Origin: Gemmatimonadaceae bacterium
GTDB lineage: Bacteria > Gemmatimonadota > Gemmatimonadetes > Gemmatimonadales > Gemmatimonadaceae
Length of the DNA: 64,000 bases
Assembly (NCBI GenBank): GCA_036003045.1
Contig: DASYSS010000057.1
Location: 1 to 64,000 of the forward strand
Direction of reading: 5' to 3'
Shown: positions 33,531 to 41,724 of the stretch, piece by piece
Position numbering within the stretch: position 1 is the stretch's first letter
Layout of the letters: every line of letters begins with the position of its first letter
Notes under the pieces: model-generated
Database searches by the model: none
What the model was told of the DNA's origin: nothing
What the model saw: only the letters and a program-made list of their open reading frames with translations
Position numbers and translations under genes: made by a program

Positions 33531-34823
33531 CTACTTCTTGTCGTACACGATCTTGTAGATGCGTCCGCCCGCGTCGTCGGCGACGAACAGCGAGCCGTCG
33601 GTTCCCTGGGCAAGACCCGTGGGCCGGTGGTTGCCCGGGTTTCGCGGCCCGAAGCCCTCGGCGAAAACCTCAAAAGCGCCGGCGGCCTTGCCGCCGTTCA
33701 GAGGTTGGAACACGACGTTGTAGCCCTGCTGCGGCTCCGGGGCCCGATTCCACGATCCGTGGAACGCGATGAACGCGCCACTCTTGTACTTCGCCGGGAA
33801 CGACGAGCCCGTGTAGAACATGAGTCCGTTCGGCGCCCAGTGCGCGGGAAAGACCGCGACCGGCTCCTTCTTCGGCGCGCATTGGCCGGTCTTCTTGCCG
33901 TCACCGCCATACTCGGGCGCGAGCACCAGATGGTGTTCCTCCACTGCGTAGTAGCAATACGGCCAGCCAAAGTCATCGCCCTGATTGGGCTGAATCAGTT
34001 CTTCCGCGGGGTTCTCGGCGTTGTAGTGCGCGCTTTGCGGCCACTGTCCAGAGTTCTCCGGCTCGCCGCCGAGTCCGTCGCGACCGTGCTGCGTCGTCCA
34101 CAGCTTTCCGTCCAGCGGGTTCATCGCGATGCCGACCGCGTTGCGAATGCCGCGGGCGAAATGATTCTCGGCGCTCGGTTTCTGGTGCAATTTCCGCGCG
34201 TCGAACTTCCAGATCCCTCCGCGAATTTCGACTTCGTCGCACGGATTTTTCCCCGGGGATTCCTTCTGACGGTCGGCCGTCTGACACGAGTTGGTCGCCG
34301 TACCGAAGTTCACATATAGGTTGCCCGCGCGGTCGATCGTGAACGTCTTGACCTGGTGGCTCCCGCCCTTCGGCAATTCCTCGGCGACGGTGTCCGCGTT
34401 TCCCGCGGCAGCGAACGTTCCGGTCGGAAACGGATAGCGAAGAATCTCCGTGCTGGTTTCCGTATAGAGGTGTCCGTCGAACAGCGCGACCTCCGACGAG
34501 GTGAATCCGCGCGCGAAGTGGACCGCCTTGTCGGCCTTTCCGTCGCCGTTCTCGTCGCGAAGAATCCAGACGCCGCCGACGCCACCGCGCCCCTGCGCCG
34601 AAACGATCACGTCGCCGTTCGGCGCGACGACCATGTGACGCGGGTTCTTCAGCGTATCGCCGTCGACGCCGATTTTCTCCGCGTAGACGGTCGCGCAGAA
34701 GCCCTGTGGAAGCCTGATTCCGGCGTTCTCAGGGTCGCACTTTTCCGATCCACGCGGCTGCGCGCCGAGAAGGGCCGGGGCCGCCAAGAGCGCGACCGCG
34801 GCAACGGACAAAAATCGTCTCAT
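33531..34823 (-). CDS. Secreted PQQ-dependent-type sugar dehydrogenase (beta-propeller)
   Basis: A 430-residue protein with a signal peptide (MRRFLSVAAVALLAAPALLGAQ) and a six-bladed propeller like soluble aldose/sorbosone dehydrogenases. It begins RLPQGFCATVYAE, has PRHMVVAPNGDVIVSAQG, a central FARGIRNAVGIAMNPLDG and GDDFGWPYCYYAV, and ends NHRPTGLAQGTDGSLFVADD. The ATG at 34823 has AGGAA upstream and overlaps the esterase stop by 4 nt (ATGA). It probably oxidises sugars or related alcohols in the periplasm with PQQ; PQQ binding is inferred from the family. Confidence 0.85.
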   Translation of the reverse strand: MRRFLSVAAVALLAAPALLGAQPRGSEKCDPENAGIRLPQGFCATVYAEKIGVDGDTLKNPRHMVVAPNGDVIVSAQGRGGVGGVWILRDENGDGKADKAVHFARGFTSSEVALFDGHLYTETSTEILRYPFPTGTFAAAGNADTVAEELPKGGSHQVKTFTIDRAGNLYVNFGTATNSCQTADRQKESPGKNPCDEVEIRGGIWKFDARKLHQKPSAENHFARGIRNAVGIAMNPLDGKLWTTQHGRDGLGGEPENSGQWPQSAHYNAENPAEELIQPNQGDDFGWPYCYYAVEEHHLVLAPEYGGDGKKTGQCAPKKEPVAVFPAHWAPNGLMFYTGSSFPAKYKSGAFIAFHGSWNRAPEPQQGYNVVFQPLNGGKAAGAFEVFAEGFGPRNPGNHRPTGLAQGTDGSLFVADDAGGRIYKIVYDKK

Positions 34824-35923
34824 TGATGGTTCCTGCCAGTTGTCGGTGAAGGACCGAACTCGAGAGTTCGCGAAAAGAATGGTAACACCTTGGTGATGAT
34901 TCGCTGGCCGATGCCGTTGGTGTGCGTGCCGTCGTAGGTCTCGAAGGTGTGCGGCACCCCGGCACGCGTGAGCGCCGTGTCCATCGTGACGAGCTGCGAC
35001 GGCGGCACGAGCTCGTCGCGCGTGCCGATGTCGAACGCGAACCCAGCGAGACGCTTCAGCCGGTCCGCCGAGCGCGGAATCATGTCGAGCGGAAAATGCT
35101 CGGTCCACTTCGCCGCTACTTCGTCCATCAGTCGCCAGCTGCTGTCCCGACGCTCCGCGGGGAAGTCCACGAAGAGTGGCGGCCGGTTCGGATTCGGCGT
35201 GAACGCGGCAGCCATCGCGAGATCGACCGATGCGCCGAACGGCAAGCGCTTCGCGTCATCGAGTGACGCCAGGTCCTCGACGAGCCCCCACGCCGCAGCG
35301 GCACCGGGATCCGCGGACATCCGAAAGTGCGTGCAGCACGCGCTGAGGGCGTATGCGGCGCCGTAGACGTCGCCGGCGTGTCGCATGGCCAAGTACAACG
35401 TGCCGAATCCACCCATCGAGTGGCCGGCGATTCCTCGGCTGCGCGGAGTGGCGAGCGTGCGGTACTTGCCGTCGATGTACGACACGAGCTCGGCGACCGT
35501 GAAGTCCTCCCAGCCGCCGGCCGACGAGGAGTTGGTGTAAAAGCTGCCGAGCAGGCGGTTTCGCTCGTTCGGCATCACGATGATCATCTCTCGCACCGCG
35601 CCGGCGGCGACGAGCGAGTCTGTGGAGCGGCCGATGTCGAACCCGGCGTAACCGCGCGCCCACGAAAGCTCGTTCGCGGTGAAGCCGTGGAGCAGGTAGA
35701 CGACCGGGTATCGCTTCGTCGGACTCGAGCCGTAGCTCGGCGGCAGGTACACGAGCACCGAGCGATTCGGCGAATCGCCGTACTTGTTCCCCTCGAGCGC
35801 CGCCGAATGAACCGTATCGTGGACGAGCCGCGTCGCGGGCGCCGCCGCCTGCCCTTGCAGCGCCGCGGCGAGGAAAACCGAGAACAGCACAAACTGGCCG
35901 CGAGGGCGGAGGCGTGTCGTCAT
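34820..35923 (-). CDS. Secreted esterase, alpha/beta hydrolase (esterase D/Fes-like)
   Basis: About 367 residues from the ATG at 35923; ten more residues are possible upstream. An N-terminal signal sequence (FVLFSVFLAAALQGQAAA) is followed by a PF00756-type esterase: NRSVLVYLPPSY, PVVYLLHGFTANELSW, MIIVMPNERN, the nucleophile elbow AGHSMGGFG with Ser169, and a late His in DGTHTNGI. Relatives include feruloyl, S-formylglutathione and trehalose mycolyl-type esterases. Overlap with the sugar dehydrogenase suggests the two act together on an extracytoplasmic, perhaps esterified, sugar. Confidence 0.85.
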   Translation of the reverse strand: MTTRLRPRGQFVLFSVFLAAALQGQAAAPATRLVHDTVHSAALEGNKYGDSPNRSVLVYLPPSYGSSPTKRYPVVYLLHGFTANELSWARGYAGFDIGRSTDSLVAAGAVREMIIVMPNERNRLLGSFYTNSSSAGGWEDFTVAELVSYIDGKYRTLATPRSRGIAGHSMGGFGTLYLAMRHAGDVYGAAYALSACCTHFRMSADPGAAAAWGLVEDLASLDDAKRLPFGASVDLAMAAAFTPNPNRPPLFVDFPAERRDSSWRLMDEVAAKWTEHFPLDMIPRSADRLKRLAGFAFDIGTRDELVPPSQLVTMDTALTRAGVPHTFETYDGTHTNGIGQRIITKVLPFFSRTLEFGPSPTTGRNHQ

Positions 35924-36004
35924 CGCCGTGTCACGAGTTGTCTGGTCGAACACGATGACTTACGCCGCGGGCGCCGCGAACGCAACCGCGGCCGTCTATT
36001 GGAT

Positions 36005-36029
36005 CGGGCGCGGGTGAGCACCGCGCCCG
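36005..36029 (-). terminator. Hairpin downstream of the lipoprotein gene
   Basis: CGGGCGCGG at 36005-36013 pairs perfectly with CCGCGCCCG at 36021-36029 (7-nt loop), 12 nt beyond the stop of the lipoprotein gene at 36042 on the minus strand. There is no strong T-run, so it is a possible terminator or 3' protecting hairpin. Confidence 0.5.
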
Positions 36030-36041
36030 CGCACTGATCGC

Positions 36042-36512
36042 TCAGCGCGCGACGGGCGTACCGGTTTGGGCCGTCCCGGCGGCATTGGCCCCGCCGTTCT
36101 TCAAAAACCCCTTCTCCACCGCGATCAGTGCTGCCGACGTGAGGAACGCTGCGAACAGTGTCCGCGTTGGCGAGAAGCCACGAATGTCGATTTCGCGAAT
36201 CAACGGCCGTGGTACCTGGACGACCTCCTGCTTCCACGGGGCGCCTGTTCCATCGCGTCGCACCGACTCATCCATTGCGACGGAGAGCGAGGTCAAATCT
36301 TCGGCGACCACGCTTCCGCGCAGCTGCTCGATGGCCGGCCCCACCTTCGCCGCCATGATGACGGAGCCGGAGTCGGTCAGCGTCGCTTGCACTTGGCGTC
36401 CGGTGAGGTGCTCGGTCTCCGCGATGTGCGGCGTGGTATACGCGTAGCACCCCGAAGCGAGCACGCCGGCGACGACCGTAACCGTGGCGCGATGAGCTTG
36501 TTTCATGATCAT
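36042..36512 (-). CDS. Small lipoprotein of unknown function
   Basis: A 156-residue protein with a lipoprotein-like signal ending LASGC (Cys22), a middle part with beta-like segments (GRQVQATLTDSGSVIMAAKVG and GSVVAEDLTSLSVAMDE) and a late hydrophobic helix (RTLFAAFLTSAALIAVEKG, about 116-134). A ribosome site AGGAG lies 9 nt before the first ATG. I do not recognise the family; similar small lipoproteins with an SH3-like core occur in Gemmatimonadota as far as I recall. It is bracketed by hairpins and probably transcribed alone. Confidence 0.65.
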   Translation of the reverse strand: MIMKQAHRATVTVVAGVLASGCYAYTTPHIAETEHLTGRQVQATLTDSGSVIMAAKVGPAIEQLRGSVVAEDLTSLSVAMDESVRRDGTGAPWKQEVVQVPRPLIREIDIRGFSPTRTLFAAFLTSAALIAVEKGFLKNGGANAAGTAQTGTPVAR

Positions 36513-36536
36513 GCGACGTCACTCCTGCAAAGGATC

Positions 36537-36569
36537 GCGGGGAGGGCGAGGCACGCTCACCCTCCCCGC
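36537..36569 (-). terminator. Strong hairpin downstream of the susCD-like operon
   Basis: GCGGGGAGGGCGAG at 36537-36550 pairs with CTCACCCTCCCCGC at 36556-36569 with one mismatch and a 5-nt loop, about 45 nt past the SusD stop on the minus strand. A short T-rich stretch (CCTTTGC) follows. It also sits just upstream of the lipoprotein gene. Confidence 0.6.
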
Positions 36570-36614
36570 ATCAACGCTAGCACTTCAACTCCATTCCCGC
36601 GCCGGGACGGCGAT

Positions 36615-37973
36615 TTACGGACAGCCGTTCGGGTCGTTCCAGTTTCGGCCGCTGGCGAGCCCTGGCTCGTTCGTCGGCGCGTTCGTGTTCGTCTGCATCT
36701 CGGTCGATCCATACAGGAAGCGGCCGGGGATCGCCGTCTTGTTGCGAGCCGGCTTGAGCGCCGGGAGACAGGTGCGCTTGTAGTCGTTCCACGCTTCGAC
36801 GTTCTGGAACGTGAGGATGTACTTCTCGGTCATGATGTCGTTGAGCGTGGGGCTTGCGATCGGTGCCTTGCTGTACCGCGCACGCACGTTGTTGAGGGCC
36901 GTCGTCGCGGTGGTTTTGTCGTTGGTCTGGAAGGCCGCCTCGGCGATGATCAACTGCGTCTCGTCGTACGTGATGATCGGCTGCTGGAACTCCGCGTCGT
37001 TGGTGCGGTTCGATCCAAGAATCGACGAGACCGAATCGGCCGGCGTGGTCTGCGTCGTGACGTCGTAGCCGGCGTACCCGCCGTGCGAGTTCTTGGCGAA
37101 GTAGTCGGGCAGGCGCTTGTCGTTCTGGGCGACCATGATCTTGGCGAGGACGGAACCCGCGACGAGGTCCTGGCCGAACGACGTGAGCTGGAACTGCGCC
37201 CACAGGTTGCGCTCCGACGTGGCCGACGAGTGCACCGTGAGCCAGTCGTTGGCGGGCGTCGAGATACCCTTCTTGGCCTCGTTGAGCGCGCTCGTGTACT
37301 GCGCCGCACCGAGCTTCTCCTCCTGGTGGAGATAGATGCGGGCCTTGAGCGTGTGCGCGGTTTCGATCCACTTCGCGGTGTTGCCACCGTAGATGAGATC
37401 GTACGCGCCGGGACCCGCGCCACCGGAGCCCATGTCCGTAATGGCCTTGTCCAGGAGGGTCAGCAGATCGGCGTAGATCTGCTGCTGCGGGTCGAAATGA
37501 GGCGACGAGTTGCCGCCGACCGCTTCGCGGTACGGCATGTCGCCCCAGATGTCCACGCCCCACAGCACGTCCATCGCCTCGACCACCTCGGCGATGCCGA
37601 GATACACCTTGTCGTTCGCGGCCGTGGCGTTCGCCTCCACCTGGCGGATCTGGATCAATCCACCCGTGGTGTAGATGGACTGGAACGACCCGTCGAAACT
37701 GTCCGAGTCGATCGCGTAGGTGCCCTGCAGGTCGACGAACCGTCCGCCCTGGCCGGCGCACTGCTGCATCCACTCGCAGATGTTCATCGCCACCGGGCCT
37801 TCCTGCTGGCCCATGATGTTGGCGATCGCGCCGCCGAACAGCTGGTTGGTCGTGGCGGCCGTCGGAGCGTTGGGGTTGGCGACGGCGGTTTGAGAGTCGA
37901 GGAAGCTGCCGCACGCGCTGGGGAGCGCGAGCGCGACGACCCCGACGAACGCGGCGTATTTGGAGATTCGCAT
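36615..37973 (-). CDS. SusD/RagB-family outer-membrane lipoprotein
   Basis: A 452-residue surface lipoprotein. The N-terminal signal ends LPSAC (Cys21) and is followed by the SusD N-terminal pattern FLDSQTAVANPNAPT. TPR-like helices appear throughout (VYLGIAEVVEAMDVLWGVDIWGD, LLTLLDKAITDMG), then the typical late block TYDETQLIIAEAAF and EKYILTFQNVEAWNDYKRT. SusD partners form the lid on a SusC channel and bind the incoming nutrient. It lies 15 nt downstream of the SusC-like gene. No glycosidase or peptidase directly adjoins the pair, so the cargo (glycan or peptide) cannot be told. Confidence 0.92.
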   Translation of the reverse strand: MRISKYAAFVGVVALALPSACGSFLDSQTAVANPNAPTAATTNQLFGGAIANIMGQQEGPVAMNICEWMQQCAGQGGRFVDLQGTYAIDSDSFDGSFQSIYTTGGLIQIRQVEANATAANDKVYLGIAEVVEAMDVLWGVDIWGDMPYREAVGGNSSPHFDPQQQIYADLLTLLDKAITDMGSGGAGPGAYDLIYGGNTAKWIETAHTLKARIYLHQEEKLGAAQYTSALNEAKKGISTPANDWLTVHSSATSERNLWAQFQLTSFGQDLVAGSVLAKIMVAQNDKRLPDYFAKNSHGGYAGYDVTTQTTPADSVSSILGSNRTNDAEFQQPIITYDETQLIIAEAAFQTNDKTTATTALNNVRARYSKAPIASPTLNDIMTEKYILTFQNVEAWNDYKRTCLPALKPARNKTAIPGRFLYGSTEMQTNTNAPTNEPGLASGRNWNDPNGCP

Positions 37974-37988
37974 TCGAGAGTCCTCGCG

Positions 37989-40900
37989 TTAACGGTTGAG
38001 GCTGACCGAGACGACGAACGAACGGGTGAGCGGGAGGTTGAAGTAATCCGCCGCGCCGACCTGCTCGAACGGTCCCGCGACGTTGGTCTCGGGATCGAGC
38101 CCCTGGTACTTGGTCCACGTCTTGAGATTCCGACCGGCGACGCGGATGGTCATGGTGTTCAGGTTGAGCAGCCGGTTGACCCAGGCGCCGTCGAACGTGT
38201 ACGCGGCCGAGATCTCGCGCAGCTTCACGAAGCCGGCGTTCTCGAGGCACGGCTCGTCGATGCCCGTGAAGGGACAGGCGGCGATGCCGCTCGTGCGATA
38301 CCAGTTCTCGCCGATCGGAATCTTCTGGCCGGCGCCCGGACCGGTGACCGGCCCCGGGTACCAATCGGGATCACCGAATGCGTGCAGGTTGCCCGAACAC
38401 GAGGCGTTCGACGAGCCCGTGCAGATCGCGCGGTTCTTCGTGTCGCCCGCGGTGCCGTAGCTCCACAGGGCGCCCCGCGTGCCGTCCCACATCAAACCGC
38501 CGTGACGGATATCGAGCAGTCCCGACAGCTCGAGCTTCTTGTACTTGAAGCTGGAGTGCATGTTGCCGGTCCACTTCGGATTCGGATCGCCGAGGATGCG
38601 CTGGTTGTCGAAATCGCCGCACGGCATGCCGGCGTTCGCGCAGCCATTCGTGCCGTCGTCGATGTACAGCGTGCCCTTCGCCTTGCCCTGGCACGCCGCG
38701 GCCGCGGACGGATAGTTGGCCTGTAGATAGTCGGTCGGCGTGACGCCGCAGCGGATCCACCCCAGACCGCGGATGACGCCGAGCGGCTGACCGACCATCG
38801 CCACCGTGCCGATGAACGACGACCCCGTGAACAGGAACTGCGCGCCGGCGATGTTCTCGACGAGCGACTGGTTCTTGCCCCAACCGAAGCCGAGGTCCCA
38901 CTGGTAATTCGTGCCCATCAGCGGACGCAGGTTGAGCGAGAGCTCGGCGCCACTGTTGCGGAAGACGCCGGCATTCTTCGCCTCGCTGCCGAAGCCCGTC
39001 GACGGTGAGATCGGCGTCACGAGAATGACGTCCGTCGTGCGCGACTTGTACCACGTGGCGCTCAGGTCGGCCTTCTCACCCCAGAAGCCGAGATCGAAGC
39101 CTGCTTCCCTCTCTGTCGTGCGCTCGGGCTTGAGCGCCGTGGCAGGCTTCACGCCCGTGAAGAAGAGACCACCGAGGCCGCTCTGCGTCGGGGTGAGGCC
39201 CGTGCCCTGCGCAATGCCGCCGACCGTTCCTTGGCCGTTGAACACCGCGGACGTCAGGTACGGCTGCGGCTCGTTGCCCGCCTGACCGTAGGACAGGCGA
39301 AGCTTACCGTACGTGAGTCCCTTCACGCTGTGGAAGTTCGTGAAGTTCCATGCGGCGCTCGCCTTGGGAAACGCGGCCGTCTTGTTCGAGTGGCCAAACG
39401 TCGTCGAGCCGTCGCTTCGCAGCGCGCCCGTGAGATAGAGCTGCTGGTGGATGTCGAACGTCGCCTGACCGAAGTACGACTCGTTGTGGATCTGCGTCTG
39501 GAAATCGCTCGCCGGATCGCGCGACAGCGTGTTGATGATGTCCATCGGCTGCGGCGCGATGAGCGTGCGCCCAACGACGGAGAACGTGCGGAAATTGCGC
39601 GCGTTCAGGTTCTGGCCCGCGGTGAAGGTGCCGCCGAAGTTCGGGTTCAGGTTCCAGGTCGCCGTCGCCGTGAGGTTATGGTCGATCTGGTAGTCGACGA
39701 TCTTCCCTTCGGTGACGCGGCCGGTGGCGGCAACGTCGGAGCACTCGGCCGGGCACCCCTCGGTGCGCTCGTCGTTGGAATAATCCGCGCCGAGTGTGTA
39801 CGCGAACGTGAGCCAATTGTTCGCGATGTACTGCGCGTTCATGTTGCCGAACGTGCGTCCGGCCTTCTGATCGTTCAGCTCATCCTCGAGCGAGAAGATC
39901 GGATTGTTGAACCCGCGCGACTGTCCGGCGGTTTCCGGCGTCGGATCTTGGAGGCGGTACGAACGGTGGAGCCCCGTCTTGGGATCGAGCGCTGGGAAGT
40001 TGTTGAAGCCCGGCGGCGTCCGGAACAAGCCGAGGAGCAGGCCGTTCACGTTGTTGCCGCGCTGCGTCAAGTGGCCGCGCGTATCGGCGTACGAGAAGTT
40101 GCCGCCGAGCGTGAAGTTGTCCGTCAGGTGGTGCGTGGCGTTCAGGCGAACCGTGCCACGGTTGAAGTAGTTGTTCGGCCCGATGAACACGCCCTGGTTG
40201 TTGTTGTAGTTGCCCGACAGGTAGAAGGTCGTGCGATCGTTGCCGCCCGACGCGCTGAGCGTGTTGTCGAGGATGTGGCCGGTGTCGAATGCTTCGCTCG
40301 CGTGATCGTACGTCGGCGTACCGGCTGGAATCGCCGGGCCCCAGCTGCGCAGGCAGCTCCCCTTGCCGATGTCGTCGCACGTACCGGCGGCCACGTTCTG
40401 CAGCCCCTGGCCGAAGCCGCGCTGCAGCGGTTCTTTGCGCGTGACCTGGTCGTTGGAGCCGGACGAGCGCAGCTCGTAGTGCGTCTGCCCAGAGCGGCCG
40501 TGCTTCGTCGTGATCAGGATGACACCGTTCGCGGCGCGCGCACCGTAGATCGCCGCGGCGGCCGCGCCCTTGAGAATCTCGATGTTCTCGATGTCGTCCG
40601 GATTGATGTCCATCATGCGGTTGGGAGCCGAGGTGCCCTCGAACTCGCCGCCGTTGTCCTGTCCGCCGACGCCGCCGCCGCCCGCGTCGATCGGATTGAA
40701 GTTCGTCGTCGAGAAGGTTTCGTTGTTCGCTGGAACGCCGTCGACGACGAATAGCGGCTGCGTCTGCCCGTTGAGGGTGCGCAGACCGCGGATCTGAATC
40801 TTCGACGCGGCGCCCGGATCGCCCGCCGATTGGTTCACCACGACGTTGGGCGCCTTCGCCGCCAACGCCTGAACCACGTTCGACTCGTTCGACTTTTGAA

Positions 40901-41327
40901 CGAGGGTCGAGTCGACTTGGTTGCGTACGTTGCCAAGCTTCTCGACTTGCATCGTCGTGCCCGCGCCCGTTACCACGACTTCACCCAGTTGCAGCGGATT
41001 CGCTTCGAGCGTGAAGTCCTGCGTGATCGTGCCGGGGTTCAGCGTGACGCGCGCGGTTTTCGGCTTGTAGCCCACGCGTCGCGCCGTGATCGTGACGGCC
41101 GCCCGCGTGACACGCGCGCCGGGGACGGTGAACAGATACGTCCCATTGTCTTTCGTCGATCCACCGAGTCCCAACTCTGGGATCGACACTGCCACGCCGG
41201 CCAAACCACTGCCGCCTTCACCGGTGACCTTTCCGGTAATCGTCGCGGGCTGCTGCGCCGCGAGCGCGACCGGCACCGCTACTGCGACAGCCCACGAAGC
41301 AAGGATGCCGCGGAACGAGAGTGCCAT
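37989..41327 (-). CDS. SusC/RagA-family TonB-linked outer-membrane protein
   Basis: A 1112-residue TonB-dependent importer. A signal peptide (MALSFRGILASWAVAVAVPV) is followed by a carboxypeptidase-regulatory-like domain (ATITGKVTGEGGSGLAGVAV). The plug has SusC marks QIRGLRTLNGQTQPLFVVDG and NIEILKGAAAAAIYGARAAN, and a 22-strand-type barrel follows. ATG 41327 is preceded by GGAGGAGG, a strong ribosome site; the upstream frame lacks homology. Co-transcribed with SusD, it imports oligomeric nutrients using TonB energy. Confidence 0.94.
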   Translation of the reverse strand: MALSFRGILASWAVAVAVPVALAAQQPATITGKVTGEGGSGLAGVAVSIPELGLGGSTKDNGTYLFTVPGARVTRAAVTITARRVGYKPKTARVTLNPGTITQDFTLEANPLQLGEVVVTGAGTTMQVEKLGNVRNQVDSTLVQKSNESNVVQALAAKAPNVVVNQSAGDPGAASKIQIRGLRTLNGQTQPLFVVDGVPANNETFSTTNFNPIDAGGGGVGGQDNGGEFEGTSAPNRMMDINPDDIENIEILKGAAAAAIYGARAANGVILITTKHGRSGQTHYELRSSGSNDQVTRKEPLQRGFGQGLQNVAAGTCDDIGKGSCLRSWGPAIPAGTPTYDHASEAFDTGHILDNTLSASGGNDRTTFYLSGNYNNNQGVFIGPNNYFNRGTVRLNATHHLTDNFTLGGNFSYADTRGHLTQRGNNVNGLLLGLFRTPPGFNNFPALDPKTGLHRSYRLQDPTPETAGQSRGFNNPIFSLEDELNDQKAGRTFGNMNAQYIANNWLTFAYTLGADYSNDERTEGCPAECSDVAATGRVTEGKIVDYQIDHNLTATATWNLNPNFGGTFTAGQNLNARNFRTFSVVGRTLIAPQPMDIINTLSRDPASDFQTQIHNESYFGQATFDIHQQLYLTGALRSDGSTTFGHSNKTAAFPKASAAWNFTNFHSVKGLTYGKLRLSYGQAGNEPQPYLTSAVFNGQGTVGGIAQGTGLTPTQSGLGGLFFTGVKPATALKPERTTEREAGFDLGFWGEKADLSATWYKSRTTDVILVTPISPSTGFGSEAKNAGVFRNSGAELSLNLRPLMGTNYQWDLGFGWGKNQSLVENIAGAQFLFTGSSFIGTVAMVGQPLGVIRGLGWIRCGVTPTDYLQANYPSAAAACQGKAKGTLYIDDGTNGCANAGMPCGDFDNQRILGDPNPKWTGNMHSSFKYKKLELSGLLDIRHGGLMWDGTRGALWSYGTAGDTKNRAICTGSSNASCSGNLHAFGDPDWYPGPVTGPGAGQKIPIGENWYRTSGIAACPFTGIDEPCLENAGFVKLREISAAYTFDGAWVNRLLNLNTMTIRVAGRNLKTWTKYQGLDPETNVAGPFEQVGAADYFNLPLTRSFVVSVSLNR

Positions 41328-41516
41328 GCCTCCTCCATCGACCGTACTGCTTGGGTGAGTGGCCGATATCGCGATTTGGCGAGCGCGTGCGAAGTCCTTT
41401 ACTCGAGAATCGCAATTCGGCGCGAGCACGAACCTGCGACCTGCGCGGACCACGAGCGCTACGGGGACGCTCGTCCCACCGGTGGTCCCACCGGCGTCAC
41501 GCAAACAACCCTGCGA

Positions 41517-41547
41517 GGTGACAAATCGTCACCCAGAAATTGACAAA
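41517..41547. promoter_or_regulatory. Candidate operator: TGACAAA direct repeats plus GGTGAC palindrome
   Basis: GGTGAC-N5-GTCACC (41517-41533) is a perfect 6-bp inverted repeat. TGACAAA occurs at 41519-41525 and again at 41541-41547, exactly 22 bp apart (two helical turns). BTAD/SARP regulators are known to bind heptamer direct repeats in helical phase, and a BTAD gene is adjacent. Binding by that protein is inference. Confidence 0.4.
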
Positions 41548-41562
41548 ACCTCGACGCATATA

Positions 41563-41579
41563 TTATCCAATCCTGATAA
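41563..41579. promoter_or_regulatory. TTATC-N7-GATAA palindrome in the AT-rich patch
   Basis: A perfect 5-bp inverted repeat, overlapping the candidate minus-strand -10 element (TAATAT). It is a possible repressor or activator site for the SusC/D operon; no regulator can be assigned. Confidence 0.3.
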
Positions 41580-41724
41580 CTTGGCTAGATCGCGCGCCAA
41601 TCGTTTCAGATGCGTAAACCGGCCTCGTTTGGGACGGTTCGTCACACGGAAACCGCGCTGACCGTTAGCTGATAGGGACCAATTGATCGGCGCGAGTCGC
41701 GGCCGACGACTCGGGCCGCTACGT

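Larger units (their letters stand above)
41328..41724. other. 397-bp non-coding region between the BTAD regulator and the SusC-like gene
   Basis: No convincing gene. It is the expected promoter region for the SusC/D operon (minus strand) and contains an AT-rich patch (41535-41585), unusual in this GC-rich window. That patch holds short direct and inverted repeats, described separately, and on the minus strand a TAATAT that could be a -10 element. The start-proximal 190 bases (41328-41516) show nothing I can name. Confidence 0.6.

Noticed and set aside
36066-38726. 886-codon open frame on the + strand
   Set aside because: It is antisense to the lipoprotein, SusD and SusC-like genes; low-complexity Arg/Val composition and no domain.
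41540-41566. TTGACA followed by TATTAT on the + strand (possible promoter)
   Set aside because: The spacing is only 15 bp and no + strand gene follows before the antisense of the BTAD regulator; kept only as part of the AT-rich patch.
41359-41661. 100-codon + strand frame in the SusC upstream region
   Set aside because: It overlaps the AT-rich regulatory patch, with no ribosome site and no recognisable domain.
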